A stretch of DNA of 64,000 nucleotides from Branchipolynoe longqiensis (taxonomy: Eukaryota > Annelida > Polychaeta > Phyllodocida > Polynoidae): NCBI GenBank assembly GCA_030323885.1, contig CM059199.1, forward strand, positions 75,054,781 to 75,118,780, given 5' to 3'. Shown here in pieces: positions 1 to 11,130 of the stretch (the stretch's first letter is position 1; every line of letters begins with the position of its first letter). Position numbers and translations under genes: made by a program. Under the pieces are notes generated by a model. That model saw only the letters and a program-made list of their open reading frames with translations. It was not told the DNA's origin and did no database searches.

Positions 1-348
1 CAAAATGTGCAGAAGTTATACATCAACAGACACGCAGGTAAGGTTCTCCCAGCATTAAACATAGGTGACAAAGTCAGATACCGAAATCATAAAAATGAAT
101 GGGAACGGGGACGCATTGTAAACACGAATGATGGACAAATAAGACAGTACGAAGTGTTAAATAAACGCCAAAATGTATTACGGCGTAACAGAAAGTTTTT
201 ATTCAAATGTCCAGATTATAAATTAACTCATGAGCCAAATCTACAGGACATAATTCATAACAGAAATTCACATGTTATAGGCAAGTCATTAACTTATAAA
301 ACAAGATACGGAAGGGTATCTAAACCTCCTACCCGTTTTGGAATATAA
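1..348 (+). CDS. Ty3/gypsy-type pol, integrase C-terminal end (partial)
   Basis: This is the last ~115 residues of a retrotransposon polyprotein whose 5' part lies outside the window; the frame is open to the left edge. Visible marks are an N-terminal Tyr-Asn/His-Ala stretch, a 'LNIGDKVRYR' segment, a Trp followed by 'RGRIV', an 'RRNRKFL' stretch, and a terminal 'TRYGRVSKPPTRF'. This order is typical of the small beta-barrel C-terminal domain of Ty3/gypsy integrases, followed by the 'TRSGR..KPP' tail common at the end of such polyproteins. In the family this domain binds DNA during integration in the nucleus. A non-coding stretch, a polypurine tract and an LTR follow, which supports the assignment. 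The clade is not determined. Confidence 0.8.
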   Translation, partial: QNVQKLYINRHAGKVLPALNIGDKVRYRNHKNEWERGRIVNTNDGQIRQYEVLNKRQNVLRRNRKFLFKCPDYKLTHEPNLQDIIHNRNSHVIGKSLTYKTRYGRVSKPPTRFGI

Positions 349-1134
349 AAGAAGAAACAGTACAGTCATACTAACATATCGCCTCAACATACTCATCATA
401 AGATGTCTATTTGGTCCTGTAGAGATTCGCTTGTTTATAATAATTACACATAAGACTTATTATGGCAATCAACTAAATACAAATAACGTAGACCGATTAA
501 GTAATGGCAAACAATGAATGCACGTAATACGTTCTGTGTTTAAGAAATAACGTTATACCCTCACTGCGTACACCGGTGTTTTAGCGTAAATAAGTCAAAA
601 TAGATTACATGTCAAGCATGTTATCAAGTAAGATCTTAAGGCATTCATACCTTGTTAATAGCCACTAAGAGTATTCAATAATAGTTCAGCTCATTAAACA
701 CCATAAATTGCTTTGCACATTGTAATAAACAAATGGAAGTTCATAATTGTACAATGCCCGTATTTCAATATGTATGTCATAATGTTAAAGCATATCGAAT
801 AAGTTACAGTTTAAACAGGTCGTCCTGTTTCTAGCATTTAGTGGCATAAATATGCAGTGCATTAATAAATAGATGCATTGCAAAATTAATGTTCACTATG
901 AGATAGTCTTGATTTGTATCATGTTGGTAACACATTGTAGGCCAATTACTGTATGCACGTCCTATCGTCACAGAACCGTGTAATATGTATGCATAGTATA
1001 AAATAGGGAGATATTGCATCAAGAAAGTTGTGTATGCATGTATATAAGGGACATTGTTTATAAGATACCATTTGGTCATACAAATGATAGTGTACATAAA
1101 AACGTATGAAGAGAGTTCTGGTTATCAACTGTTC
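349..1134 (+). other. Non-coding internal 3' region of the gypsy element
   Basis: About 790 bases of AT-rich sequence lie between the pol stop and the polypurine tract. I see no ORF resembling an envelope or other protein, only short chance ORFs on the minus strand. Confidence 0.5.
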
Positions 1135-1146
1135 AAAAGGGGAAGA
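1135..1146 (+). promoter_or_regulatory. Polypurine tract (plus-strand primer site)
   Basis: The run AAAAGGGGAAGA lies immediately before a TG dinucleotide that starts the putative 3' LTR. Its purity and position match the plus-strand priming site of LTR retrotransposons. Confidence 0.65.
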
Positions 1147-1297
1147 TGTGATGTATGTGATTATCCGAACACCCCCACCGCATTACCTGTATGACGTCAC
1201 AAGGATCCCTTCCAAATAAACAGTTACGTTACAGGACTCACGGTGTTAACACGTCTTTTACAGTACTGGTGCACTTATTAATATTTGTCACCACACA
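1147..1297 (+). repeat. Putative short 3' LTR of the gypsy element
   Basis: The segment starts TGTGATG directly after the polypurine tract and ends in CACCACACA, giving TG...CA termini. It contains AATAAA at 1215-1220. Beyond about 1298 the sequence turns into a dispersed repeat seen elsewhere in the window, which marks the right edge of the insertion. About 150 bp is short for an LTR. The 5' LTR is outside the window, so the ends cannot be confirmed by comparison. Confidence 0.55.
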
Positions 1298-1492
1298 AAA
1301 GGGAATATTGAGGCACTTGAATAGAACCTGTTACTGCAGAATATGGTGTCAGAGTTTTGGAATGCATGCCAAAATTAATTTTGCATGGTTACACTCCAAA
1401 TATCTCAAAGTTAACCATTTAAAATAAAAGTGACTTCAAGCTAAAGTAAGGTCCATAATAACGATCAACCTAATGTATTTATCTCAGAAAAC
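1298..1492 (+). mobile_element. Fragment of inverted-repeat element family A (interrupted by gypsy insertion)
   Basis: This segment matches the left arm of the full element at 6300-7257 ('GAACCTGTTACTGCAGAA', 'CCATTTAAAATAAAAGT', 'TTTATCTCAGAAAA'). The gypsy LTR replaces its outer end, so the retrotransposon inserted into a pre-existing family A copy. Confidence 0.75.
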
Positions 1493-1796
1493 GTCAGGGC
1501 CACATTCAGGGTGCGTCTCCGAGTCGTCTCAGAGAAATTCCTAACGTCATGCGAGTCTGAATGGCAAAAGGAGTCGGTTGCCTCGAAAATGGCTGCCGCC
1601 ATAGGGGGCAGCCATTTGAAATGGAAAAGAAGCGCCCTGATTCACTGAAACCACTGAATTCGGTGGCCATTTTTGAGGTGCTGTTTGTTTCCAGTCTGAA
1701 AAGGGAGATGTCTCTGAGACGACTCGGAGGCATACCCTGAACGGAAATAAGCCAAAAGGCGTCTCGGATGCGTACCCTGAACGCTGCCCTGGTGAC
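1493..1796. mobile_element. Short foldback DNA element (~300 bp) with nested terminal inverted repeats
   Basis: The outer ends GTCAGGGC...TTCAGGGTGCG and their counterpart near 1765-1796 are inverted. A second copy of the same terminal words (CCGAGTCGTCTCAGAGA at 1527-1543 and its complement at 1711-1727) lies inside. The middle has GCCATTT/AAATGGC words, themselves inverted. No coding capacity. It is best read as a non-autonomous MITE-like element. Confidence 0.7.
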
Positions 1797-2029
1797 CCAC
1801 AGATTGGGAAACCCATTTTACTTCGAAGCATCCGTTTGGTAGAGAAGGCAAAAAAACAACCCAAAACGGCGGCCACAAAAAGCGCTCGATTCCACTTTTA
1901 AGGTGTATTAATCGACTTGATTTCATTAATTATTCAACCCCAAAAGTAACGGGATATGATGAATAGGCGTTTGAAAATGCATTTAGCACTTTGAATTGCA
2001 AATGTATGTGGTTATTTCCATAATCCAGC

Positions 2030-2110
2030 CTAAAAACAGGAAGTGTGGGTTCGAATCCTGCTCTAGGCACAATGTTTTCCATTTTCATCATCCCCGAGAC
2101 ACTGGTTGCC
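2030..2110 (+). mobile_element. SINE family A, partial copy
   Basis: It contains the B-box-like GGGTTCGAATCCTGCTCTAG, then GGCACAATGTTTTCC and CATTTTCATCA. The same order is seen in the fuller copies at 5050-5240, 13020-13150 and 39290-39460. Confidence 0.6.
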
Positions 2111-2229
2111 ATGACCTGGCTGCAAGCTACATGTATGGTTGTTGAACCTATTCTGTGTATGTATATGTATTTTTTTATATTTAACAACAACAAAATGTTG
2201 TGATGAATTTATTTACCCGGCTCATAACG

Positions 2230-3990
2230 GATAAGTCTGTTAATACTTGTTTTTACCACTGGGCAGCACTACTCCAATTTGATTCAAGTCTTTGGAATTT
2301 AGTTTTAGTAATAATTTAGGTTTTCTTGCTTCTTGTTTATGTTTTGTAGCTGTTTGTAGATTGCAAACAGTCCAACATCCAGCTTTCACTATACTTTTTG
2401 TTAATTCATTTAAACATCATCTTTTTTTCTAGGTTACATTATTTTTTAGTAGTTTCTTAAACACTGCATTTTGTGTTGCAGCTGGCAGTATATTCCAAAT
2501 ATTGCCACTCATATTAGCTACACTGCGATCATATGAACTGCATTTTGATTTTACCATCGCTAGTAATGGACCATCATTACTTCTTGTGCACCTTGTTTGT
2601 AACTTGTATTTTTTGGTTTGAGATTTGTTGTATGCATACAATTTTTGGTGATCCTGTTGCCTGTTTTGGCGGAATTTTACTCATGCTATCTTATGCAGCT
2701 CATATTTTTAGTTCTCTATTTTGGAGCCTCTGCAGTTTATGTAGTCGCACCTTACTACCTCCCATAGTTAAAATATGGTGGCACCATAGATTTGAAGACC
2801 TTGAGGGCCATGCTTTCTGTCATGTAATACCTAATCTTGGATAGTAACCAAATTTTGTGGTTTATTTTCGGGATAATGCCCTTTATGCATTCATTATAAT
2901 TTAGGTGTTTACATAGGGTTAGTCCCAAGTACTTGTAGGTGTTAACTTGCTCTAGCGGCTTCCCCCCTAGTTCACATGTGTCATTTTTCTCAGTAGTTAT
3001 TTTTTTTGTGGTAAAGAAAACAGTCTGACTTTTTTTTACATTGATTGTTATTTTGTTGCCATTGCACCATGTATCAAGTTTTAGTAATTTATAATTTAGT
3101 GTTTTAATCACTTCTTGCTGTGACCTGGTTCGTATGTAGATGACCGTGTCATCTGCATAAAGGTGAAGATTGGTTGTTTCCAGCCACTTCTCCAAGTCAT
3201 TTATATATATAGCATAAATAGCAACAGTCCGAGTACCAAGCCCTGGGGTACACCTACTTTGACAGGTTCTAAATCCGATACAGCAGGTCCGATTTTAGTG
3301 CACTGCATTCTATTTCTAAGGTAGCTGTTGACCCATTCTAGTGTTTTCCCTGCTATATCCATCGGCTTCAGTTTTTGCTTTAATTTGGAATCGTGAACCG
3401 TATCAAAGGCTTTGCTGAAATCAATTAATGTTGCTCCTGTTATGTACTTATCATTTATGTTATTAAATATGTTGTCTGTTAGTTCTGCAATTGTTCTTGC
3501 TGTAAAGTGGTATTTGCGAAAACCATCTTGCCTTGTGTTCAGTATGCTGTGTAGCTCTAGATACTTATTGATATGTCGGTGATAAATTTTCTCTATAACC
3601 TTCCCTGATATTGGTAGTATGGATATTGGTCTATAGTTCCCTACATCCTGTCACTCTCCGCTTTTGAATAATGGTGTTATGTTCGCAGTTTTCCAGCTTT
3701 CTATGAACTCCCCTTGTTTGAAGGATTCATTGAAGAGATGACAGATTATGTCTGGTACTTCTACAAACACATCTCTTATTATCTCACTTGATATATGTTG
3801 TAACTGACTGCCTTTGTTTGTGTCTAGAGCATTTGATATTTTTACTACTTCTTTTGTGGTTGCTTTGCATATGTTTATATGTGTTGTAAGTGATTTCTCT
3901 TTAGTAGTCCAATTACCATTACATTTTTCAGATAATTTTATCCCTATGGTATCGAAGTGTTTGTTTAATTTGTTGGAAGTGTTTGTTTGA
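2230..3990 (-). pseudogene. Non-LTR retrotransposon (LINE) RT pseudogene, 5'-truncated
   Basis: On the minus strand several frames give pieces of a CR1/Jockey-like reverse transcriptase in order: a pre-palm segment ending 'WKTANITPLFKSG', palm motifs 'NYRPISILP', 'LIDFSKAFDTV', 'GVPQG', and 'YADDTVIY' at roughly 3130-3150. The thumb and a C-terminal 'IWNILP' piece follow near 2450-2520. The catalytic YADD is intact, but at least two frame changes break the protein. There is no endonuclease domain. A 3' region with AATAAA follows to about 2230. The 5' edge abuts a TATATG microsatellite. This LINE enzyme copies its own RNA at a nicked target; here it is dead. Confidence 0.88.
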
Positions 3991-4016
3991 TATATATGTG
4001 TATATATATGTATATA

Positions 4017-4976
4017 TGGGTTGTTCTCAGAAGTTGTGTACCAATAGTGTGACATCAGTACCACAAAATCAAAATGCTGCCAAAGTCCTATAAACAAGTT
4101 TGCTCAATGTGTATGTCCTTTTGCATCTGAATAATTGAAAATAAACATATTCTGGCATTTTTAAGTAGGTCAAATGATGCTCACACCCAATAAATAGCAG
4201 TATAGCATGGAAACCAATCTGACTTTAAAATCAAATATTGTCCACACCAAATTTTTAGGACATTTCAGATGCCACTTGCTTTATAAACAGTAGTAATAAT
4301 AATTTGAAACCTCATTGCTATGGTTTTGTCTTATTTGTGAATATTAAAGAGAAAAGCAAAAAAATATTAGCAAGGTAACAGTGAAAGTGGAAACAACAAT
4401 TTTACACAAATGTTCGGCTCAAATTTCAATGTTTAGGGGCAATTTCAGGATTTATCTTTTACTATACCATAACTGGGTCCATGCATAGAGTGTCAAATGG
4501 TGAAAATAGTTCCTGTACTGTATCTGTACTCAGTGTTTGATACAGAGTTTCATAGTACTTGCAAGTGGAAACGAAATGTTACGATGTTAATGACTCCAGA
4601 AAAGGTTAACTATTTCATAATTAACATTTTTTGTTATTGAAATAAATGTCTTCAACTTAATGAAGACATTGTATATGACCATTTGAAGTGAAATGAGCTG
4701 TTGTTCAGAGGTTTTCATTAAGTTTGTGACACTTTATTTTCAATGCTGTTGACAATGTCACAAATTAGTGATGTAATTTTCTATGTATTTAGCTACATCC
4801 ATCCCAATAAGATGCATAATACACAATATTAACATTTACTTTTGATCTAAAATATCTCCCACATTATTGGGCTAAATGATGAAATCTAAATATTGACACT
4901 CCAATAATGGGTTTCTTTGAAATTTGCATTTCAAGTAGACTACCTCAAGTGGTACACAGTTTCTGAGAACGACCCA
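4017..4976. mobile_element. Inverted-repeat DNA element, ~960 bp, no ORF
   Basis: The left end TGGGTTGTTCTCAGAAGTTG is mirrored at the right end (CTGAGAACGACCCA at 4963-4976), and the match continues through GTGTACCA. Flanking bases are TATATA on the left and TATAT on the right, compatible with a TA or TATA target duplication. The interior is AT-rich with no transposase-like frame, so it looks like a non-autonomous or fully decayed DNA transposon. Confidence 0.75.
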
Positions 4977-5049
4977 TATATTGCCTGTATGTATGTAATT
5001 GTAAGCATTAAATGACATGGAAATAAACAATTTAAAACACTTACAATTC

Positions 5050-5240
5050 CAGGGGGACGAGTGTAGTAATATGATTTGATCTCAGGCAAGGAGCCACATA
5101 GACAGATGGGTATGGATAGGGTGATTGCATCAGAGACTCTAGGTAGTATAATGGTGAGCATGGATACTGTGATCGGAATAGAGAGCTTAGGTGGTGTAAT
5201 GGCTAGCACGCTAGCCCCGAAATATTTCCCATTTTCATCA
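5050..5240 (+). mobile_element. SINE family A
   Basis: Order seen: CTCAGGCAAGGAGCCACATAG, a linker with GGGTATGGATAGGGTGATTG, then a tRNA-like A box (GGTGGTGTAATGGCTAGCAC), then ATATTTCCCATTTTCATCA. The B box is deleted or decayed here, but it is present in the copies at 13020 and 39290. The tRNA-related part lies internally rather than at the 5' end, which is unusual for a SINE. Confidence 0.65.
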
Positions 5241-5287
5241 CCGCCATGACACTACGCAAGTCCCGAACACCTTTCCACTGGGACTGG

Positions 5288-5605
5288 ATGCGGTGGCCGA
5301 ATCAGTAGAGCGCAGGCTTCCCATGCAGAAGGTCGGGAGTATGAATCCCGGCCAAGTCAAACCAATGACTCACAAAATATATACTAGTCGCTACCTAACT
5401 TAACACTCAGCATTGCTAGGATAGAACAAGGACTGGTTAGGTAAATATCAGGATAACATAACCAAGTGGGATATCAGGTCATGGTGCCGGTGGCCTGATC
5501 TCCCCACCCCTACCCAAATTGGGGCAGCATTGTAAAAGTCCCCATGATGAGCACGCGCTGTCACAAGTCGGTACCCGTCCTGATATGACTATGGATGTTT
5601 TTTGG
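5288..5605 (+). mobile_element. SINE family B (tRNA-derived)
   Basis: A tRNA-like head (GCGGTGGCCGAATCAGTAGA then GGGAGTATGAATCCCGG) is followed by CAAACCAATGACT, GCTACCT, a GATATCAGGTCATG block, GTCACAAGTCGGTA, GTCCTGATATGAC and a T/G-rich tail. The same order recurs at 19397, 23050-23275 (minus), 42466 and 61560-61860 (minus). The anticodon arm does not fold as a working tRNA, so I call it a SINE. Confidence 0.75.
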
Positions 5606-5609
5606 GTTG

Positions 5610-6010
5610 TTTTTTTTGGTCCATTAGTTGTTTAAGCAGGGGAAATTTCAGTCATAGACGACTGGTCTTCCTCATTCCACTGCTGGTCGATAGAAAGCCC
5701 GAGCCTACACTTTTACCGACCCAAGGGATTTTTAACCTCCCACACCACATAGACATGGTATGAGAGCAACCGGCCTTTGATGACGCTGTAAGTTATACAC
5801 AGCAGTGGAAATCCAAATTGGCAGAGCTTATAAAGTGCCCCCCCCCCCCTTCTTTGTAGCACAGGGTCTAATCTGTTCTTTAAAATGTTCACAGTCTTAG
5901 CACTGTCTGTCTCTGATGGTAAACTGTTCTACTCCCCACCACTCTTTGTGAAAAAAAAAGAATTTTCTTGTATGGAGCCTAGCCCTTTGTTTTAAAATGT
6001 CCATGACCTC
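5610..6010 (-). mobile_element. 3' end of a CR1/L2-like LINE
   Basis: On the minus strand a short decayed coding tail resembles the common LINE C-terminus (FF..R...WN.LP...A.TVN.FK.RLD). It is followed by a 3' untranslated region with GGGAGGTTAAAAATCCC and GGTCGATAGAAAGCC-type words and poly-A-like sequence. Only the 3' tip is present. Confidence 0.5.
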
Positions 6011-6076
6011 TCGTCCCGAATCGCCCGGGTCGTGTTAATCGATTACACCCCCAGTTTCTGCCATTTCTTCTCGCAG

Positions 6077-6260
6077 CGTTATCCGGCTGGTGCTGGGCCT
6101 TGGCGGTGTGGCTGCCCTGGGGGTGCTACTGGTGGCCCACGACGACTGCGGGCTGTCTGCCAGGCGTATTGGGAGTGTGGTTGATATTCCAGGCTGGGCC
6201 TGGGCATTTGGTGGCCGGCCACGGCCCTTCTTCTTACCCGATGAACCTTGTTTTGCATAG
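6077..6260 (+). CDS. Candidate terminal coding exon of an unknown membrane protein
   Basis: A pyrimidine-rich tract ending in TCGCAG at 6071-6076 looks like a splice acceptor. From 6077 one frame (one base, then GTT ATC CGG) stays open for 60 codons to TAG at 6258-6260. It reads as a hydrophobic segment ('LVLGLGGVAALGVLLVA'), a short Cys/Arg stretch, then 'DIPGWAWAFGGRPRPFFLP'. A GC-rich island in AT-rich surroundings supports coding. Against it, two other frames are also open across the same stretch and I do not recognise the protein. Confidence 0.3.
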
Positions 6261-6299
6261 TCCGATGAAATATCAAATGTTCAAAACCAAACCAATTAT

Positions 6300-7257
6300 C
6301 TAGATTTGATTTTACATATCTAACTTAGATACTGATGCACTTACTACGCATTTGTTTCTGCATAGAAGGCAATACTGAGTCAATTTAACGGAACCTGTTA
6401 CTGCAGAAAGTCTATGGTGTCAGAATTTTGGCAAGCTTGCCAAAACTAATTTTCCATGTTTGCACTCAAAATATCTCAAATGTTTACCATTTAAAATAAA
6501 AGTAACTTTGAACTAATGTAAAGTAGATACTAGAGATCAATCTAATATATTTATCTCAGAAAAAAATGCAGAACTTCAAAACCATCGGACTATGCAACTT
6601 TAAAAAGAAATCGCTCGTATGTGTGGTCAGTCGTGGGCTGTTTTGCAGACTGACCATTGAGAAGTGTGGAGCACCTGGCTCCTGGTTTTGTTGTGAGCAG
6701 ATTGGTTGAAGTGTTTGATGTGTGTTGTGATTGGTTGATGTGCGGGGGAGGGTGTGCGTTCCCCTTCCCCACCAGTTGGTGGACGCCCCCTCCTATGGTG
6801 GGAGGGGGGAGGTGGTGTGTTTGTTCAGCCTCGCAGTCTGCGCGCCCAGCAATGACCACGAATGAGCGTCCCCGCTCATTCCAGATAATTAAAATTGTGT
6901 GGTTCCTTGGGGTTTTATAGCAGTTTTATGCCATTTATGGGGTTTTATGCCATTTCTTAAAGCTGCCTAGTCCGATTGTTTTGAATTCCTGTCATTTTCT
7001 GAGATAAATATATTAGGTTGATGGTTATAATCTATACCACTTTAGTTTGAAGTAATTTTGCTCTAAAATCACTAACTTTGGACATATTTGAAGTGTACAC
7101 ATGCATAATTAATTTTGGAGCGCCTGTTCAAACTATGACCCCCATAAGCTTCAGCAGTAGCCGGTTCTATTAAATTGGTTTAGGATCCCCCAATGCAGCA
7201 AGACAGTGCATAATATGTGCACCAATATCTAAGTTTAGTATGAAGGATCAAATCTAG
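6300..7257. mobile_element. Inverted-repeat element family A, full copy (~960 bp)
   Basis: The ends CTAGATTTGAT and ATCAAATCTAG are inverted, and the similarity runs ~290 bp into each arm (ATCTAACTTAGATA, GATGCAC, TTATCTCAGAAA and complements). The middle third (about 6600-6950) is GC-richer, with a perfect 9-bp hairpin GAATGAGCG/CGCTCATTC near 6863-6884. I see no transposase. Partial copies lie at 1298-1492, 12664-12835 and about 22228-22310. Confidence 0.8.
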
Positions 7258-8125
7258 GTAAATGTGAGAGCGTGTATAGATGAGAGGGACAACTCTCATA
7301 CTAGACTAACAGCTGCCGACTGTGATGCTCCAAGCGGTGGTTGTTGAACAGTTTATGACACAGCTGTACGCAGCAGTTTTGTTTCATCATTTATAAATGC
7401 AAATAGCTATAATAACTTTTTAAATAAGTGAATCACTTGTAAATAAGTATGGTTGTAAATATTAAATAATATTTTGCTGTATTACTATAGTTTACTAATC
7501 ATGCTGAGATGAAAAACAAGGCAGATCAAGACAAACGTTTTGACAGACTAGTCAAACTGGCAAACCGAGACATTTAGTTTTGGGGAGTTTGTGCCTTTTG
7601 TGCTTAAGACTCGTAAAATAAAATTAGCAGAACATTTACCCAACTCGGAACTCAATCACCATTATATATATATATATAACAACCTTACAGATTGAATACT
7701 GTGGAGGGAAAATGTAAACACATTAACAGTAATGACTGCACTGGAGTCTTATCAGTCTTTTTGCAGTAATGGATTTATTAATCCTTTACAGTTGTACCCA
7801 ATAAGGATCATGCATCTATTTTAATTTAGTTGATTTGACTACTGTGTTGTTCAGAGTATAGAAAGATTAGGATAAATGTGGTTTTGACGAAATGGTAAAA
7901 ATGGCACTCTTTGAATCTCAACTGGCTGTGCTTTTGTTGTTCTATTTTCATCTACAGTTGCACCCTCTATATTTATGCAGTGTCACCCCCCCCTATCTTT
8001 CCAGTTGCAGATACCTAAAAAATGAAGGTTCATTTTGAACTACTTTTATTTGAATTCTCCTGGCTGATTGTATTAGTGCAATGTCTAGAGCACAGCCAGA
8101 TTGGGAAAACCATAGCCCTAACATA
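7258..8125. other. Unannotated AT-rich stretch
   Basis: No coding frame, splice-like exon or recognisable repeat was seen, apart from a short (TA)n run near 7664-7680. Confidence 0.4.
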
Positions 8126-8614
8126 AGCCGTGTTTACACGGGCGAGTTAAAATGGCTCAAATAAAGCGCCTTGCCTAGTTCGGTTTACATTCGCCGTGTA
8201 AATGCGACGCTGGAGCGGATTAGGGCTGATTCGATTCCTATTATTCACTTTATGTAAACCGCCTCGCGAGGCGGTTTACATAAAGGTCGATCAAAAGCGC
8301 ATATTATATCATTTGGTCTATGAAAGCGCTAGCTGTGCACAGATATTTCATGATTTATATTAAGGTTTTCACTGCCCAGCAGAAGTTTTGACCGTTCCAA
8401 ACCAATATGATTCAGTCCATACATATCTAGGTCGAACCCACACTCTCTCGTGGCGACGTCGACTAACCGAAACTGGCGCTGGTTAGTCTGGACTTGCTCA
8501 TGTGCAGATATCAATTTCCGCCTTAAACCGCTCCATGTGTAAATGCGCCACTACTTCGCTTCATATAAATCGCTTTGTCTAATTCGCTTTACAATTGCCC
8601 ATGTAAACACGGAT
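8126..8614. mobile_element. Inverted-repeat element family E, copy 1
   Basis: The termini are AGCCGTGTTTACACGGGC and, inverted, GCCCATGTAAACACGGAT. Inside are GCCTAGTTCGG, GTGTAAATGCGAC and GCGGATTAGGGCTGATTCG. A near-perfect palindrome (GTAAACCGCC/GGCGGTTTAC) is centred near 8269. A ~230-bp core (CACTGCCCAGCAGAAGTTTT ... GCGCTGGTTAG) is shared with copies 2 and 3. There is no coding potential. Confidence 0.85.
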
Positions 8615-10008
8615 ATAGTCATAGGTGACCAATGTAAATGAACAAACATGAAGTTTACACATTCACCTACACAAACAACTCAGTACATTTGTTTTTATTA
8701 TGTTTATTAGATACATCAATTATGTTTCATGTCAGATAACTATTTGTTATCACAAACATACCATATGATTATTAGTAGGTAGTCCAGCATGTTTTATTTA
8801 TTCAACTGTGCAATATTAGCATTGATGTATTTACATAGATCTTTTTGATCTGATTTCAGCAGGTTGGGGAAACACCTGAATTGACAGTCTGTTGGTACAA
8901 TCGGGTCCGTTGATGTAATCTAGTATGTTAATTGGTAGGCTTTACTATAGGAAAATGTGTTATCACCTATATCCAGTGGACCTGTTTGTTGGGGTAATAA
9001 ATATTTATATCACTAGAAAGAGACAAACCTGCTTCACCAATTAAGTGACTATCAGCTACATTTGGTGTTTTATTTAAGAGTAACTAAGGATTGAATTTAC
9101 ATTAAATGTGTGCTGTGTGTCTGTCACTGAACCCTTGGTCAGCCCTGGGACCGGTCCTGAGTGCATCCTCCTCTCCCCATCCCCACCCCCACCAGTGATA
9201 TGGAATATAATTAGATTACTTGAACATTTCTGAAGTTATGATTTTTTTAAATATTTAGTTTTTTTTGCTAGGATTTGTTAATAGTTCTAAATTAGGGAAA
9301 TTGCTAAATTAATTTCCACTGACCATCAAAAATAAAATCGGTAAAATAATTCTGTACAAAAACAACAACTCTTTGAAATATCTAGAAAGACATTACCTAA
9401 ATAACTATAAATGTAACTCAACACTTATACTTGGTGAGGAAATGGATTCTATTATTTTCTTACTTTCATATGGATACAATTACAAATACGCAATATAACA
9501 ATACACAATTCCAACCATCCAACCATCACAACAATAAGATACAGTTCCCACAATATTCTCTGATGACTCTCCTCTCCAACAATAATTCCAGTACCTCACC
9601 TTGTATACTGGCCACTCTCCTATATTTTTTTAGTTGGTATTCTATGTTTCAAACAAAAGCTGAAACTAGCACATTTTATAGCTGCGCCCAGTGTATTAGC
9701 ATGTGCCATGTGCTTCTCGCTGGTTTGTTTTGCTCTGATGTATCCCACAATGCACCGCGCCGTTGGAACCGTGATGTAGTCTATTTACGGACGGAGGCGC
9801 TCAAACCCCAACACTCACTGGCCGTACCCCTGGCGCCACCTATCGGCTTACGAGAGAACCAACCCGAACTCCCCTGCAGCTGCAGCCGCCTACTGGCTTA
9901 AACCCGAACTAATGCAGCCAGCCACTGGAGACTGCGCGTTTTTTCCCGTCAAAACATCACGTGAATAATGTGTGGGGACAATGCCATATTGTTGATACTT
10001 TGACAATG
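8615..10008. other. Unannotated stretch upstream of Ngaro copy 4
   Basis: AT-rich to about 9760, then a GC-richer 200-bp segment before the RT frame. A 156-codon frame at 9431-9901 straddles this change in composition and has no protein-like features, so I did not call it. No A1 repeat matching 12238-12450 was found here, so copy 4 lacks its 5' end. Confidence 0.4.
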
Positions 10009-11130
10009 TAAAATGTCCACATCGTCAATCCTGACATACAGGACACCCTCCCCGCCGCCCCATCCTGTGGCCCCACCCCCCACGACTACCGCCCCACCCT
10101 CCTCGCCATCTGGCCCCACCTCTCCAGCGACGCCTGGGCGAGCTACCCCACTTTCCCTCGGGCCTACGCCGCCCTCCTGGATACGGGCCTACCTAATTTT
10201 TTGGCCGACCGCATCCCCCTATCCTCAGGCCTCCACATCCCAGTCTGGCTTAGACGACTCCAGGACTATCACGACCACGACTTGGTCGACCTCCTGGAGT
10301 TTGGCTTCCCCTCCAACTACTCTGCCGACACCCCTCCCCGCCCCACCTATACCAACCACCGGGAAGCCCGGGAATACGAGCCCCACCTCCGCGACTTCAT
10401 CAGTAGCGAGCTGGCTCACGGCGCCCTCGTCGGCCCATTCCACGTCCCCCCCTTCACCCCCTTGGCCCAGGTCTCCCCCATGATGACCCGCCCCAAGTCC
10501 GACCCCAGGAAGAGGCAGTCCATCGTCAATGCTGGCAACCCCCGCCGGGAGTTCCTCGGCAAGCCTCATGCCTACAGGCTCCCGACGTCGGCCGCCGCCT
10601 CCTCCGAGGGGACCAGGGCCTACACCTGGACTGCCGATATATCCCGGGCCTACCGCCAGCACCGGGCTGACCCCCTCTCCTGCCCTCTCTACGGCATAAC
10701 CCTCGACGGAGCCACATACATTGACTTCGCACTCCCCTTTGGCTGCCGCTCATCGGAGGCGGCCTGCATCCGGGTCACCTCCGCCGTCGCCTGGGTCCTC
10801 CGCCGCGAGGGTTTCCATACCCTCGTCTACGTGGACGACTTTGTCGGGTGGAGCTCACCTACCTGATGGCCCGCCAAGCCTTTGATGGCTTCATCGCCCT
10901 CATCGGCGCCCTCGGCCTGGAGGTGGCCACGGGGAAATGCCACCCTCCCGCGGTCTGCCTCACCTGGTTCGGCTTCGCCATCGACAGTGAGGCGATGACC
11001 ATCCAGATCGCCCCCGACAAAGTCGACGACCTGGTCAGCGACTGCGAGGCTCGGATCGCACGCCCGACCCTCGGGGCCGTGAGCTCCAGAGTGTCCTCGG
11101 CCACTGTCAACGGCCTGCGTGTTGCCTCCC
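10009..11130 (+). pseudogene. Reverse transcriptase pseudogene of copy 4
   Basis: An open frame from 10009 carries the pre-RT region ('GPTPHDYRPTL', 'LEFGFPSNY') also seen in element 3. RT motifs follow: 'MMTRPKS', 'ADISRAYRQHRADPL', 'ALPFGCRSSEA' and catalytic 'YVDDFVG' near 10833-10853. A frameshift follows at about 10855. The thumb continues in another frame ('PPAVCLTWFGFAIDSEAM', 'ARPTL') to about 11080, where RNase H should begin but is absent. The finger segment expected around 'RRIIVDLSFPPG' is shortened to 'RQSIVNAGNPR', a second lesion. Its role was copying element RNA. Confidence 0.88.

Noticed and set aside
5288..5350. Possible tRNA gene
   Set aside because: A and B box-like sequences are present but the cloverleaf does not close, and the head continues into a repeated SINE body found elsewhere in the window.
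9431..9901. 156-codon plus-strand frame
   Set aside because: It has a non-ATG start, spans a change in base composition and has low-complexity Asn/Ser/His content; no motif.
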